Shown: in pieces, positions 8,674 through 18,496 of the stretch
Layout: the number at the start of each line of letters is the position of its first letter
Position numbering within the stretch: position 1 is the stretch's first letter
Origin: Dehalococcoidia bacterium
GTDB lineage: Bacteria > Chloroflexota > Dehalococcoidia > SpSt-223
Length of the DNA: 64,000 bases
Assembly: GCA_025054935.1 (NCBI GenBank)
Contig: JANWZD010000010.1
Coordinates: forward strand, 62,001 to 126,000
Direction of reading: 5' to 3'
Position numbers and translations under genes: made by a program
Notes under the pieces: generated by a model
Databases searched by the model: none
The model's input: the letters and a program-made list of their open reading frames with translations, nothing else
What the model was told of the DNA's origin: nothing

Positions 8674-9833
8674 CAGGCAGCAACGGCCGCATGACGATAG
8701 ACAAAGTCGCGCGCCCAGCGGTCGGCGTCAAGGATTGCTTCGAGGGTGAGCTCGCCGCTCGGCCGGTAGGCATCGAGCGCGGCGGCGACCAGCGGCGCGA
8801 GGTCGCCAAATCGAACGCGATCATGCAGGAACAGGGTGACCGCCGCTTCGTCCGCGCCGCCTAGGACTGCCGGGTAGGCGCCCCCGGCTCTCCCCGCCTG
8901 CAGAGCAAGGTCGAGCAGCGGATAGCGGCCCGGCTCAACCGCATCGAAGTGCAGGCGTCCAATCGCGGCAAGGTCAAGCCGCGGCAGGCTGGCATTCGCA
9001 ACGCGCTCCGGAAAGGTGAGCGCGTATTGAATGGGGGTGCGCATATCCGGAACGCCAAGCTGGGCCTTCACCGAGCCGTCGATAAACTCGACGAGCGAAT
9101 GGATAACGCTTTCGCGGTGGAGGAGGACTGACAGCCGCTCAAACGGCAGCCCAAACAGCCAGTGCGCTTCGATCAGCTCAAACCCCTTATTGAGCAGGCT
9201 TGCGCTATCGACGGTGACCTTCGGCCCCATCGCCCACGTCGGATGATTCAGCGCATCTTTGGCGCGCAGGGAAGCAAGCTGTGAGGCGGGGAGGTCGCGG
9301 AAGGCACCGCCCGAGGCGGTAAGGATCAGCCGCTCGACAGTGGGCAGGCAGGAGACCGGCGGCCGGCACGGTTCGCGCTCGTGAAGGCATTGCCAAAGCG
9401 CGCTGTGCTCGCTGTCGATGGGGAGAATAGGCGCGCCGCTGCGCTGCGCGGCAGCGACTGCTAGCGCTCCGGCAGCGACAAGGGCCTCTTTGTTCGCCAA
9501 GGCGACAGCCTTGCCTGCGGTGAGCGCGGCAACGGTCGGGGCGATGCCCGCGCTGCCCGGCGTCGCCATGACCACCACGTCGACCTCGTCGCTCGTCGCG
9601 ATCTCGACCAGCGTCGCCGGGCGCGCCTCACCGCACGTCCAGCCGGGGACGTCTCGCGTTGCGACAAGCTTGGGCCGGAATTCCATCACCTGCGCCTGAA
9701 AGCGAGCCGTCGGCCGCCCAGCAGCAAGCGCAGTGATCGCAAATCGATCGGGATGAGCGCGAACGACGTCAAGGGTTTGGGTTCCGATGGAGCCGGTTGA
9801 GCCAAGAACGGCGACCCGGCGGCGCATACTCAT
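8673..9833 (-). CDS. dxr: 1-deoxy-D-xylulose 5-phosphate reductoisomerase
   Basis: Dxr converts DXP to 2-C-methyl-D-erythritol 4-phosphate with NADPH, the first committed step of the MEP isoprenoid route. The N-terminus has the nucleotide-binding loop GSTGSIGTQTLDVV. The central region has LPIDSEHSALWQCL (catalytic Asp/Glu metal ligands), LTASGGAF, MGPKVTVDSASLLNKG and the flexible-loop/substrate segment ALNHPTWAMG, all standard for the enzyme, and the roughly 386-aa length is normal. The ATG at 9833 was chosen; ATG 9827 is possible, and the longest frame would begin with TTG. cdsA ends 21 nt upstream. Confidence 0.95.
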   Translation of the reverse strand: MSMRRRVAVLGSTGSIGTQTLDVVRAHPDRFAITALAAGRPTARFQAQVMEFRPKLVATRDVPGWTCGEARPATLVEIATSDEVDVVVMATPGSAGIAPTVAALTAGKAVALANKEALVAAGALAVAAAQRSGAPILPIDSEHSALWQCLHEREPCRPPVSCLPTVERLILTASGGAFRDLPASQLASLRAKDALNHPTWAMGPKVTVDSASLLNKGFELIEAHWLFGLPFERLSVLLHRESVIHSLVEFIDGSVKAQLGVPDMRTPIQYALTFPERVANASLPRLDLAAIGRLHFDAVEPGRYPLLDLALQAGRAGGAYPAVLGGADEAAVTLFLHDRVRFGDLAPLVAAALDAYRPSGELTLEAILDADRWARDFVYRHAAVAA

Positions 9834-9854
9834 CAACGAACACTCGCAATGGCA

Positions 9855-10703
9855 TTATCGTGTGAGTAATGGTCCCAGGTAGTATACGACCACCACGACA
9901 AATGTCAGGCTGTCAATTCGGTCGAGCACCCCGCCATGGCCCGGAATGAGTCCGCTCGCATCCTTGACCTGGGCGGAGCGCTTGATCGCAGACTCGACGA
10001 GATCGCCGAGCTGGGCCGCAAGTGAGACGGCGACGCCGATGCCAGCAGCGAGAAGAGGCGTGAGCGGCGGGTTCAGCCCGATCGCCGCGAACGGCGGCAG
10101 CGCGAGGAGCGTCATCAGGCCGGCCGCAGCCAGCGGCGTGGCGATAAGCGACCCGATCGCGCCCTCCCAGGTCTTCTTCGGGCTGATTGCGGGCACAAGC
10201 CGATGTCGGCCGAGCGTCCGGCCCACCGCATAAGCCGCGGTGTCGGAGGTGAAGGTCAGGAGGAGCGCGACGATCACCCAGCTGCGGCCGTCGGGCTCGA
10301 CGTCGCGGAGCAGCACCCAGTGTGCAAGCAGCCAGCCTGTCCAGAGCGCGCCGCCCAGGGTGATCGCCCAATCGCCGAACGCTGTTGTCGCCTGTCTGCG
10401 CAGCAGCCGAACCGCGAGCACCGCAATGAGCGCGATGGTGAGGGCGATCGGGATCAGTTCGCGGCCGGTGTTCTGCAGGAAGTTCGCTTGAACGCTGGTC
10501 GCTCCGACGAACAGCAGCGCGATGAGGATCCCCGTTGCTTTGAGCGGTTCATACCCCGCGCGCTCGGCGAGCGTCATGAATTCATACGCCGCCGCCGCCG
10601 CAAATGTCGCAACGACAATGGTCGTCCACGGGTCGCCCAGCCACGCCGCCACGACGAGAATGGGGATCAAGACGAGAGAACTGGCGACCCGAAGACCGAG
10701 CAT
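9855..10703 (-). CDS. cdsA: Phosphatidate cytidylyltransferase
   Basis: This integral membrane enzyme forms CDP-diacylglycerol from phosphatidate and CTP. The C-terminal half carries the CDP-diglyceride synthetase signature SPKKTWEGAIGSL, then AAQLGDLVESAIKR and KDASGLIPGHGGVLDRIDS, the conserved Mg-binding Asp-rich region. About seven to eight hydrophobic segments are present in 282 residues. The ATG at 10703 has SD AGGAG overlapping the uppS stop; the longer open frame runs into uppS and is rejected. Position between uppS and dxr is the classical arrangement. Confidence 0.93.
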   Translation of the reverse strand: MLGLRVASSLVLIPILVVAAWLGDPWTTIVVATFAAAAAYEFMTLAERAGYEPLKATGILIALLFVGATSVQANFLQNTGRELIPIALTIALIAVLAVRLLRRQATTAFGDWAITLGGALWTGWLLAHWVLLRDVEPDGRSWVIVALLLTFTSDTAAYAVGRTLGRHRLVPAISPKKTWEGAIGSLIATPLAAAGLMTLLALPPFAAIGLNPPLTPLLAAGIGVAVSLAAQLGDLVESAIKRSAQVKDASGLIPGHGGVLDRIDSLTFVVVVVYYLGPLLTR

Positions 10704-10710
10704 CACGCTC

Positions 10711-11478
10711 CTATTGAGGGTCGAGGCCTCCAAACCGGCGCTTGCGCCGACTGAAGGCGAGAAGCGCCTCGCGCACGTCATCCTTCCCGAAATCCGGCCA
10801 GTAGACCGGCGTGGAGTAGTACTCGGCGTATGCCGTCTGCCAGATGAGGAAGTTCGAGAGACGCATTTCGCCGGCGGTGCGGATGACGAGGTCGGGGTCT
10901 GGAGCGCCGGCGGTGTAGAGGTACGCTGCGAAGCGGTCCTCCGTCAGTTCGTTCGGGTCGATCCCGGCCGCGATGATCGAGCGGACAGCATCGAGGATCT
11001 CGGCGCGACCGCCGTAGTTAAAGGCGAGATTGACCGTAATCCGCGTATTGTTCCGTGTCAGTTCGATCGCGTCATTGACGGCGCGCTGAATATCTGGTGC
11101 CAGCACGTCGAGCCGCCCAAGATGGCGCAGCCGGGCTCCTTTTTCGTGCAGTTTCGCGGTTTCCCGCTCGAGCACTTCCGGGATGAGGTTGAGCAGAAAG
11201 TCGACTTCTTCGGGAGGACGCGACCAGTTCTCAGTCGAGAAGGCGTAGAGTGTCAGCATCTCGACGCCATGCTCGGCAAAACTTTCGATGATCCGGCGGA
11301 TATTTTCGGTGCCGGCACGATGCCCCGCCTGACGCGGAAGATTGCGCTGTTTTGCCCAACGTCCGTTGCCATCCATGATGATGGCAACATGGCGAGGAAG
11401 GGGCCGGATTACTGGTTCAGGCGCTCGTTCATTCTCTTCAACGAGCGCCGGCTCTTGGTCAGGGCGCGTTGCCTTCAT
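10711..11478 (-). CDS. uppS: Isoprenyl transferase (undecaprenyl diphosphate synthase type)
   Basis: This cis-prenyltransferase condenses IPP onto farnesyl diphosphate to make the C55 carrier lipid for cell-envelope polymers. It has HVAIIMDGNGRWAKQR with the catalytic Asp, GHRAGTENIRRI, TLYAFSTENWSRP, NLAFNYGGR, DPDLVIRTAGEMRLSNFL and WQTAYAEYYSTPVYWPDF, covering all five conserved regions. The 255-aa length includes a charged N-terminal extension of about 28 residues. Start ATG 11478 follows GGGGAAAG. cdsA follows after 7 nt. A link between this enzyme and the isoprenoid-related genes at 23-28 kb is only inferred. Confidence 0.95.
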   Translation of the reverse strand: MKATRPDQEPALVEENERAPEPVIRPLPRHVAIIMDGNGRWAKQRNLPRQAGHRAGTENIRRIIESFAEHGVEMLTLYAFSTENWSRPPEEVDFLLNLIPEVLERETAKLHEKGARLRHLGRLDVLAPDIQRAVNDAIELTRNNTRITVNLAFNYGGRAEILDAVRSIIAAGIDPNELTEDRFAAYLYTAGAPDPDLVIRTAGEMRLSNFLIWQTAYAEYYSTPVYWPDFGKDDVREALLAFSRRKRRFGGLDPQ

Positions 11479-11575
11479 CTTCGTACTTTCCCCACTATGA
11501 TGCCGCTGGGAGGAAGAGCTCGGACGCTTCAGTCATCGCCAGCTTTTCGCTATGCGATTGGCGCCATCTGTTGCG

Positions 11576-12133
11576 CTAGACCTCGAGCACTTCAGCTTCT
11601 TTCTGCTTCCCAATCCTTTCGATCTCGGCGGATGCCTGATCCGTCAGCTTTTGGAGACGGTCTTCCGCTCGCTTCTCTTGGTCCGACGAGATCCCGCCTT
11701 CTTTTTGCAGCTCGCGCATCGTCTTATCGGCATCACGCCGGATGTTGCGCAGCGCAACCTTATGTTCCTCGACATACTTGCGCACGAGCTTGACGAGATC
11801 GCGCCGGCGCTCCTCGGTAAGGGGCGGAAAGACGATACGGATCACTCGGCCGTCATTCGTTGGGTTCAAGCCGAGATCGGATTTCTGGATCGCTTTCTCG
11901 ATGCTCGCGAATGCGCCCCGGTCGTAGGGCGTGATGACGAGGGTGCGCGCCTCGGCGACGGTGATCTGGGCCAACTGCTGGAGCGGCGTCGGAACGCCGT
12001 AGTAGTCAACCGGCAAGCGCTCGATCAAGGCAGGCGAGGCGCGACCCGTTCGGATAGTAGCGAGTTCGCGCTTCAGCGACTCGACGGTCTTCTGCATCCG
12101 TTGCTCGGCGTCGGCAATGACGTCCTCGATCAC
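11576..12133 (-). CDS. frr: Ribosome recycling factor
   Basis: A 185-aa protein of two-domain RRF form. The long helix begins [33 protein letters not shown], the beta domain carries [18 protein letters not shown] and LVITPYDR, and the C-terminal helices contain [18 protein letters not shown]. With EF-G it splits post-termination ribosomes. GTG start at 12133 with a strong SD (GGAGGAG). It lies between pyrH and uppS in the rpsB operon in the usual order. Confidence 0.96.
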   Translation of the reverse strand: MIEDVIADAEQRMQKTVESLKRELATIRTGRASPALIERLPVDYYGVPTPLQQLAQITVAEARTLVITPYDRGAFASIEKAIQKSDLGLNPTNDGRVIRIVFPPLTEERRRDLVKLVRKYVEEHKVALRNIRRDADKTMRELQKEGGISSDQEKRAEDRLQKLTDQASAEIERIGKQKEAEVLEV

Positions 12134-12173
12134 AACACTCCTCCGTCCAGCTGCGGCGGCGCCGCATCCCGTA

Positions 12174-13407
<1,234 letters not shown>

Positions 13408-13497
13408 CGTTCCTCCATCAGCGGTTCAATTCGAGATCTGCCTCGGGTTGAGCGTACCGCAACGCTGCTGCTCGCGCCGCGCGCGGCGCTTCACTGG

Positions 13498-14265
13498 CTA
13501 CGCCTCCTCCTCTGCTTCTCCTCGCTCTTTCTCCGGCTCGGCGAGCGCAGAGATGTCGGCACCTTCTTCAAGCTCCTGCGCGATGCGCTGGCCTTCGATA
13601 CAGGCGTCGGCAATCTTGCTGGTGAGCAGCTTGACGGCGCGGATCGCATCATCGTTGGCGGGAATGGGATAATCAATCTCTTCTGGATTGCAGTTGGTAT
13701 CGACCAGCGCAACGATCGGGATCTCAAGCCGGCGCGCCTCCGCCACCGCGATCCGTTCCTTGCTCGGGTCGACGATGAACAGCGCTTGCGGCAGCGAGGT
13801 CATTTCAAGGACCCCGCCCAGCAGCCGCTGCAGCTTTGCCAGCTCCTCTTCGAGCTTGATCGCCTCCTTCTTCGGAAGATAGTCGAACTCGCCCTTCAGC
13901 TTTCGGTCGTGCAGCCGCACCAAATAGGCGAGCCGCTGCTCGATGGTGCGGAAATTCGTCAGCATGCCGCCGAGCCACCGATAGTTGACGTAGAACTGCC
14001 CCGCCCGGATCGCCTCCTCTTTGACCGCGTCCTGCGCCTGTTTCTTCGTTCCGACGAAAATCAGTTTTCCGCCGGCAGCCGTTACATCGCGAACAAAGTT
14101 ATACGCTTCGTTCAGTTTGGTAACCGTTTGCTGTAAGTCGATGATATGGATGCCGTTGCGCTCGGTGAAGATATACGGCTTCATCCGCGGATCCCACCGG
14201 CGCGTTTGATGCCCAAAATGGACACCAGCTTCCAAAAGGGTTTTCATCGAGACAACAGAAGCCAT
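13498..14265 (-). CDS. rpsB: 30S ribosomal protein S2
   Basis: A 255-aa uS2 protein. The start is [24 protein letters not shown] at ATG 14265, behind SD AGGAAGGA; the open frame runs further upstream but only through non-coding sequence. Typical motifs are [43 protein letters not shown] and PDALFIVD-like [12 protein letters not shown]. It is the first gene of the rpsB-tsf-pyrH-frr-uppS-cdsA-dxr run. The acidic C-terminus ([10 protein letters not shown]) is common. Confidence 0.96.
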   Translation of the reverse strand: MASVVSMKTLLEAGVHFGHQTRRWDPRMKPYIFTERNGIHIIDLQQTVTKLNEAYNFVRDVTAAGGKLIFVGTKKQAQDAVKEEAIRAGQFYVNYRWLGGMLTNFRTIEQRLAYLVRLHDRKLKGEFDYLPKKEAIKLEEELAKLQRLLGGVLEMTSLPQALFIVDPSKERIAVAEARRLEIPIVALVDTNCNPEEIDYPIPANDDAIRAVKLLTSKIADACIEGQRIAQELEEGADISALAEPEKERGEAEEEA

Positions 14266-14614
14266 GTCGATTCCTTCCTCCTCCGCCCGCGCATACTCCG
14301 ACGGGACCCAAGGGGCAGGAACATCGGCGGCCGCGGGCGTGCGTAATCTTGAAAATCGTACCAAATGACGGTTGACAGGCTCAAGCAATGCCGGCACAAC
14401 GGGGCCGCTCCTCGCTTCCCGCAGCGTCAGCCTGCAGCCCCGCCCACGGCCGCTTCTGCGCGCCCTGCCAGCGCTTCCTCTCCGCAGCTGGCCGAAGAGC
14501 GAGGCGCCGGGAGGCGCTGTCTTCGGGCGGCGGGAAACGTCATCTCGCCGCCAGCCGCGCTTACCGGCAGCAACCTTCGTGACGTCGTCGGGAGAGGCCT
14601 GGCATACTGCTGGT
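14266..14614. other. Divergent intergenic region between rpsB and the ProA-like gene
   Basis: These 349 bases hold no supported gene. They contain the rpsB promoter (minus) and a -10-like box plus inverted repeat at the plus-strand start. The plus-strand open frame that crosses it has no SD, family similarity or codon pattern of its own. Confidence 0.6.
14355..14384 (-). promoter_or_regulatory. Putative rpsB operon promoter
   Basis: On the minus strand, TTGAGC (14379-14384) and TACGAT (14355-14360) are separated by 18 bp, about 90 nt before the rpsB start. The pheST promoter has the same -35 (TTGAGC) and the same spacing, which supports it. Confidence 0.5.
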
Positions 14615-14618
14615 ATGC
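14602..14618 (+). promoter_or_regulatory. Inverted repeat and -10 box at a start codon
   Basis: GCATAC-TGCTG-GTATGC is a perfect 6-bp inverted repeat covering the ATG at 14615. It also contains CATACT 6 nt before the ATG, a spacing that matches leaderless promoters elsewhere in this window. It could be an operator that overlaps promoter and start, or a coincidence of the -10 box. Confidence 0.4.
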
Positions 14619-16114
14619 TGACCGACGACACCGTGTTGACGACCCTCTCCCCCGGCATGCCAATCCTCTGGGGCGGGAACCGGTTTGTTACCGTTCCGGC
14701 CGAGCTTGCCGCGCAGTTCCGTCCCGGCGACCGGCTGGTCGTCGCCGACGGCGAGCTGCTGCACATTCCCGCTTCCATTGCCGCTGCGGTCGGCGCAGCG
14801 ATCGACCGGGCAACGGCTGCCTTCCTCGCCCTCGGCGCGGCCACAGACGCGCAGATCACAGCGTTCTACGAGGCATTCGCCCGCCGACTGGAAGATGACG
14901 CAATCTGGGCTGCCATCGCCGCCGCCAACGCTGAGGATGTCCAGCGCGCACGGGAGCGCGGCCGGCCGACCACACGCCTGGCGGTGAGCGCGCGAATGCG
15001 CGCCGACATGATCGCCGGACTACGCCTCTGGCGAGACCTCCCGAGCCGGCGCGGCCACGTGATCGAGCGGATCGAGCACGAGGGCTGGACAGTTGAGCAG
15101 GTGATCGACGGCCTTGGCGTTGTCGGGTTCGTCTTCGAAGGCCGCCCGAACGTCCTCGCCGACGCCACCGGAGTGCTCCGGAGCGGCAACACCGCAGTCT
15201 TCCGCATCGGCAGCGACGCCCTCGGCACCGCGCGCGCGATGATGGAGCAGGCAGTGCATCCCGCTATTGCCGAAGCGGGACTGCCGGCGGGAGTGATTGA
15301 GCTGATCGACAGCGCTGACCGCGCCGCGGGGTGGGCGCTGTTCTCCGACACCCGGATCGCGCTCGCGGTCGCGCGCGGGTCAGGACCAGCCGTCGCTCAG
15401 CTTGGGGCGGTCGCTCGCCAGCACGGTATTCCCGTGAGCCTTCACGGAACCGGAGGCGCTTGGCTGGTCGCCGACGAAACTGCAGACCCGGCCGCCTTCG
15501 CCGAAGCGGTCTATCACTCGCTCGACCGGAAGGTGTGCAACACGCTTAATGTCTGCGCGATCGTCCGCGCGCGCCCCGATCTCGTCCCGGTGTTTCTCGA
15601 CGCGCTCCGCCGAGCGGGAGAGCGGCGGCAAGGAGCGCGTCTCCATGTCGTGGCCGGTGCCGAAACCGCCGTTCCTCCTGAGTGGTTTCAGCGCGTGGTC
15701 ACCGTCTCCCGTCCCGACGGGCCACGGGAGGAGCCGCTGGCAGACATCATTCCTCTCGCTGCGCTCAGCACCGAGTGGGAATGGGACGAGACCCCGGAGG
15801 TGTCGCTCGTGCTGGTCGAGTCGGTCGAGGAGGCGATCCGGCTGTTCAACCAGTACAGCCCGCGCTTCATCGCGTCGCTCGTGAGCGCCCGCCCGGACGC
15901 GCATGCCGCCTTCTACCGAGCCATTGAGGCGCCGTTCGTCGGGAACGGCTTCACGCGCTGGGTCGACGGCCAGTATGCGCTGCGCCGTCCTGAACTGGGG
16001 CTCTCCAACTGGCAGTACGGTCGGCTGTTCAGCCGAGGCGGCATTCTCTCCGGCGACGGCGTCTTTACTATCCGCACCCGGGCCTTCCAGCACGACCCGA
16101 GCGTCCACCGCTAG
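14615..16114 (+). CDS. ProA-like aldehyde dehydrogenase (glutamate-5-semialdehyde dehydrogenase family)
   Basis: The 499-aa product starts at ATG 14615; the same open frame extends upstream through non-coding sequence. Residues about 140-430 show the aldehyde-dehydrogenase pattern nearest to Pro[33 protein letters not shown] (cofactor region), then [16 protein letters not shown] with the probable catalytic Cys, [12 protein letters not shown] and [11 protein letters not shown]. ProA reduces gamma-glutamyl phosphate in proline synthesis. The N-terminal 80 residues ([18 protein letters not shown] and [15 protein letters not shown]) are an extra segment not found in standard ProA of about 420 aa, and no proB is adjacent. 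It may therefore act on another acyl phosphate or semialdehyde. Confidence 0.65.
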   Translation: MLTDDTVLTTLSPGMPILWGGNRFVTVPAELAAQFRPGDRLVVADGELLHIPASIAAAVGAAIDRATAAFLALGAATDAQITAFYEAFARRLEDDAIWAAIAAANAEDVQRARERGRPTTRLAVSARMRADMIAGLRLWRDLPSRRGHVIERIEHEGWTVEQVIDGLGVVGFVFEGRPNVLADATGVLRSGNTAVFRIGSDALGTARAMMEQAVHPAIAEAGLPAGVIELIDSADRAAGWALFSDTRIALAVARGSGPAVAQLGAVARQHGIPVSLHGTGGAWLVADETADPAAFAEAVYHSLDRKVCNTLNVCAIVRARPDLVPVFLDALRRAGERRQGARLHVVAGAETAVPPEWFQRVVTVSRPDGPREEPLADIIPLAALSTEWEWDETPEVSLVLVESVEEAIRLFNQYSPRFIASLVSARPDAHAAFYRAIEAPFVGNGFTRWVDGQYALRRPELGLSNWQYGRLFSRGGILSGDGVFTIRTRAFQHDPSVHR

Positions 16115-16202
16115 AGGGCGGCCAGCCGCGTCGCTTCGGCTGCCTCCCGCCGTACGGGCGAGCGCGCCGCCGATTATCTTGGTCGTTCCGCCCTGCTCAC
16201 GC

Positions 16203-17282
16203 CTACACCCCGTGAGCGGCGAGCACGCGCTCGCGATGGTAGTGGGTGTCGCCATAGGAGAGGCTGGAGAACTTCAGCCGGCGCAGCGCCAGCTGAAGGT
16301 CATACTCCCACGTCATACCCATCGCCCCGTGCACTTGAAAGCTCTCCTTGATGATGCGCTCGGCGGCACTGTTCAGCCAAGCTTTGGCGTAGTGGAGAGC
16401 GAGTTCCGCCTCCTCGGGCGCCTTTTCAACAGCCCACGCGGCGCGGTAGGCGAGGAAGCGCCCGCCTTCGACATCGATGCCGAGATCCGCGATCTTGTGC
16501 TGAACAGCTTGGAAGGCGCCGATCGGACGGCCGAATTGCACGCGCGTCTTGGCATAGTCGACAGCGAGTTCGAACGCCTTGCTCGCCAGCCCGACCATCC
16601 ACGCGCAGTCAATTGCGGCGAGCTTGGGGAGCACATCGGCGAGCACCTGCCGCCCGTCGGCCGGGTAGACTTGGAGCGCGCGGGCGCCGTCCAACTGAAG
16701 CGCGAACAGGCGGTCGCCGGTGGAGGAGGGCGTTTCAACCCGCTGCACCGCCCCCGCATCGACGAGCACAAGCCGGAGCGCCTCCCCCTGCCGCGCGAGG
16801 ACCAGCAGCCGGTTCGCGGCATTGGCGTAGGCGACAAGCACTTTCGTGCCGGCAAGGGCGCCTGTCGCGTCGACAGTCGCCGCCGTCGCCTCCGGGTCGA
16901 ATGGGCCGTCCGCCTCCCAGAGCGCGGGCACGCCGACCTGCCGCCCGGCGACGAGGGCGCGCAAGTTGCCGTCATCGCCGAGGCGCTCCAAAAGGAGCCC
17001 ATACGCCCAGACAGCGCGGAGCGGTCCGGGATAACAGGCGCGGCCGAGCTCCTCCGCCAGCACCGCGACGGAGGTGAAGCGGGCGCCCGCGCCGCCCACC
17101 TCGGCGGAGAAGGGCAGCCCTACCCAGCCGAGGTCTTGGATCTCCTTCCAGACCGCCTCGTCGTAGCCGAGCGGCGAGCGCTCGACCTCGCGCACTTCGC
17201 GCGTTGGAACGCGGTCGCGCAAAAAGTCGCGCGCGACACGCTGAATGAACGCTTCTTCCTCATTCAACTGAAGCTCGAGCAC
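16203..17282 (-). CDS. Acyl-CoA dehydrogenase, probable non-catalytic subunit
   Basis: A 359-aa acyl-CoA dehydrogenase fold protein; the GTG at 17282 follows AGGAGG and the longer frame overlapping the upstream gene is rejected. The N-terminal helical domain, a middle beta domain and a C-terminal helical domain (DYAKTRVQFGRPIGAFQAVQHKIADLGIDVE, QVHGAMGMTWEYDLQLALRR) are recognisable. The C-terminal FAD-contact sequence GGTSEIQR and an active-site Glu at the usual helix position are missing. It follows the other dehydrogenase gene by 8 nt, as in the alpha2beta2 acyl-CoA dehydrogenases (for example FadE26-27 or FadE28-29 of mycobacteria) in which one subunit lacks catalysis. Substrate unknown. 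Confidence 0.8.
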   Translation of the reverse strand: MLELQLNEEEAFIQRVARDFLRDRVPTREVREVERSPLGYDEAVWKEIQDLGWVGLPFSAEVGGAGARFTSVAVLAEELGRACYPGPLRAVWAYGLLLERLGDDGNLRALVAGRQVGVPALWEADGPFDPEATAATVDATGALAGTKVLVAYANAANRLLVLARQGEALRLVLVDAGAVQRVETPSSTGDRLFALQLDGARALQVYPADGRQVLADVLPKLAAIDCAWMVGLASKAFELAVDYAKTRVQFGRPIGAFQAVQHKIADLGIDVEGGRFLAYRAAWAVEKAPEEAELALHYAKAWLNSAAERIIKESFQVHGAMGMTWEYDLQLALRRLKFSSLSYGDTHYHRERVLAAHGV

Positions 17283-17290
17283 GCTTCCTC

Positions 17291-18475
17291 CTAGCGCGGC
17301 AGGCCGAGGCCACGGGTCGCGATGATATTGCGCTGGATCTCCGAGGTGCCGCCCGCAAGGGTTGTCCCCGGCGCGCTCCAGTATTCCTCGTCCCACAGCC
17401 CGTCGAGCTCCGCCCATGGCGACCCCTTCGAGAGGAGGCCCAACGGACCGAGGAGGTTGACCCCAAGGCGCTGGATGCGCTGCTGGGTCTCTGTCGCGAA
17501 CACCTTCGACATCGATGCCTCTGCGTTCGGCACCTTCCCCTGATCCTGCAAGTACGCAATGCGGTAGCCGAACCAGCGCGCCATCTCGAGATTGACCAGC
17601 TCCGCGCTGATCGCATCGCGAACGAACGGGTCGCGGAGGATCGGTTCCCCATGCTTCTTTTTGTCCTTGAGATAGGCGATCAGATCATGGAGGAGGCGCC
17701 GGGCTTGCCCGACCCACGCCATCTGCGAACGCTCAAAGTCGAGCGAGGTCGCCGTCTGATACCAGCCGCGGTTCACCTCTCCCACGACGGCGCTCCGCGG
17801 CAGGCGGACATCTTCCAACGTCAGCAGGGTCCAGCGCTCGTTGCCGTAGGCATCGAGGATTGGCTGGACGGTTACCCCCGGGGTATGGCGCGGCAGAATA
17901 AACTGGGTGATCCCTTTGTGCTTCGGAGCGTCCGGGTCCGTTCGCGCCAGCAGAAAGATGTAGTCGGCGTGCTGCGAGTGGTTCCAGACCTTCGAACCGT
18001 TGATGACGAATTCATCGCCGTCGGCGACCGCCCGCGTTCGGAGCGAGGCAAGGTCCGACCCTGCATCAGGCTCGGAGTAGCCTTGCGACCAGCGGATCTC
18101 GCCGCGCGCGATCATCGGCAGGAAGGTGCGCTTCTGCTCCTCCGAGCCGTAGAGCATAATCGTCGGCCCAATCGTCGAGACCCCAAGATTGGCATTGCCC
18201 GTGCCGCGGATACGGTGGTAGGCGGCGAGCTCGTTGAACAGCGCCTGCTTCACCTTCGGCCAGCCGCCGCCGCCGTACTCGACCGGCCAGGCGCCGGTCA
18301 GCCAGCCGCGCTGCCCCAGCTCGCGCTGACACTCCGCCGCCTCGTCCCAAAACTGTTTCTCGGCTCGCCCGCCGACCCGGATCGGCGGCGCCAGCCCATC
18401 CGGCGGCCATTTCTGCCGGCACCACTCGACCACTTCCTGACGAAAGCCGTCGTATTCGCGGAGATCGAACTCCAC
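17291..18475 (-). CDS. Acyl-CoA dehydrogenase, probable catalytic subunit
   Basis: A 394-aa acyl-CoA dehydrogenase. It shows GYSEPDAGSDLASLRTRA and FVINGSKVWNHSQHADY of the beta domain, and LAGGTSEIQRNIIATRGLGLPR at the C-terminus for FAD binding. The Glu of the MCAD-type YEGT site is replaced (LAGGT), but SLDFERSQMA holds Glu248 at the position of the alternative catalytic base known from isovaleryl-CoA and long-chain dehydrogenases. GTG start at 18475 behind GGAGG. Paired with the downstream subunit, it likely forms an alpha2beta2 enzyme oxidising a bulky or branched acyl-CoA. Confidence 0.85.
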   Translation of the reverse strand: MEFDLREYDGFRQEVVEWCRQKWPPDGLAPPIRVGGRAEKQFWDEAAECQRELGQRGWLTGAWPVEYGGGGWPKVKQALFNELAAYHRIRGTGNANLGVSTIGPTIMLYGSEEQKRTFLPMIARGEIRWSQGYSEPDAGSDLASLRTRAVADGDEFVINGSKVWNHSQHADYIFLLARTDPDAPKHKGITQFILPRHTPGVTVQPILDAYGNERWTLLTLEDVRLPRSAVVGEVNRGWYQTATSLDFERSQMAWVGQARRLLHDLIAYLKDKKKHGEPILRDPFVRDAISAELVNLEMARWFGYRIAYLQDQGKVPNAEASMSKVFATETQQRIQRLGVNLLGPLGLLSKGSPWAELDGLWDEEYWSAPGTTLAGGTSEIQRNIIATRGLGLPR

Positions 18476-18496
18476 AAGGCCTCCTTCGCGCCTCAG

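Noticed and set aside
6961-8694. 577-aa plus-strand open frame
   Set aside because: It is antisense to the CYTH-CHAD gene and overlaps the protease start; the CYTH-CHAD frame has clear motifs, whereas this one is a high-GC shadow frame.
14266-14614. Upstream N-terminal extensions of rpsB and the ProA-like gene
   Set aside because: Both open frames continue through this divergent region, but the family starts, SD and promoter positions place the real starts at 14265 and 14615.
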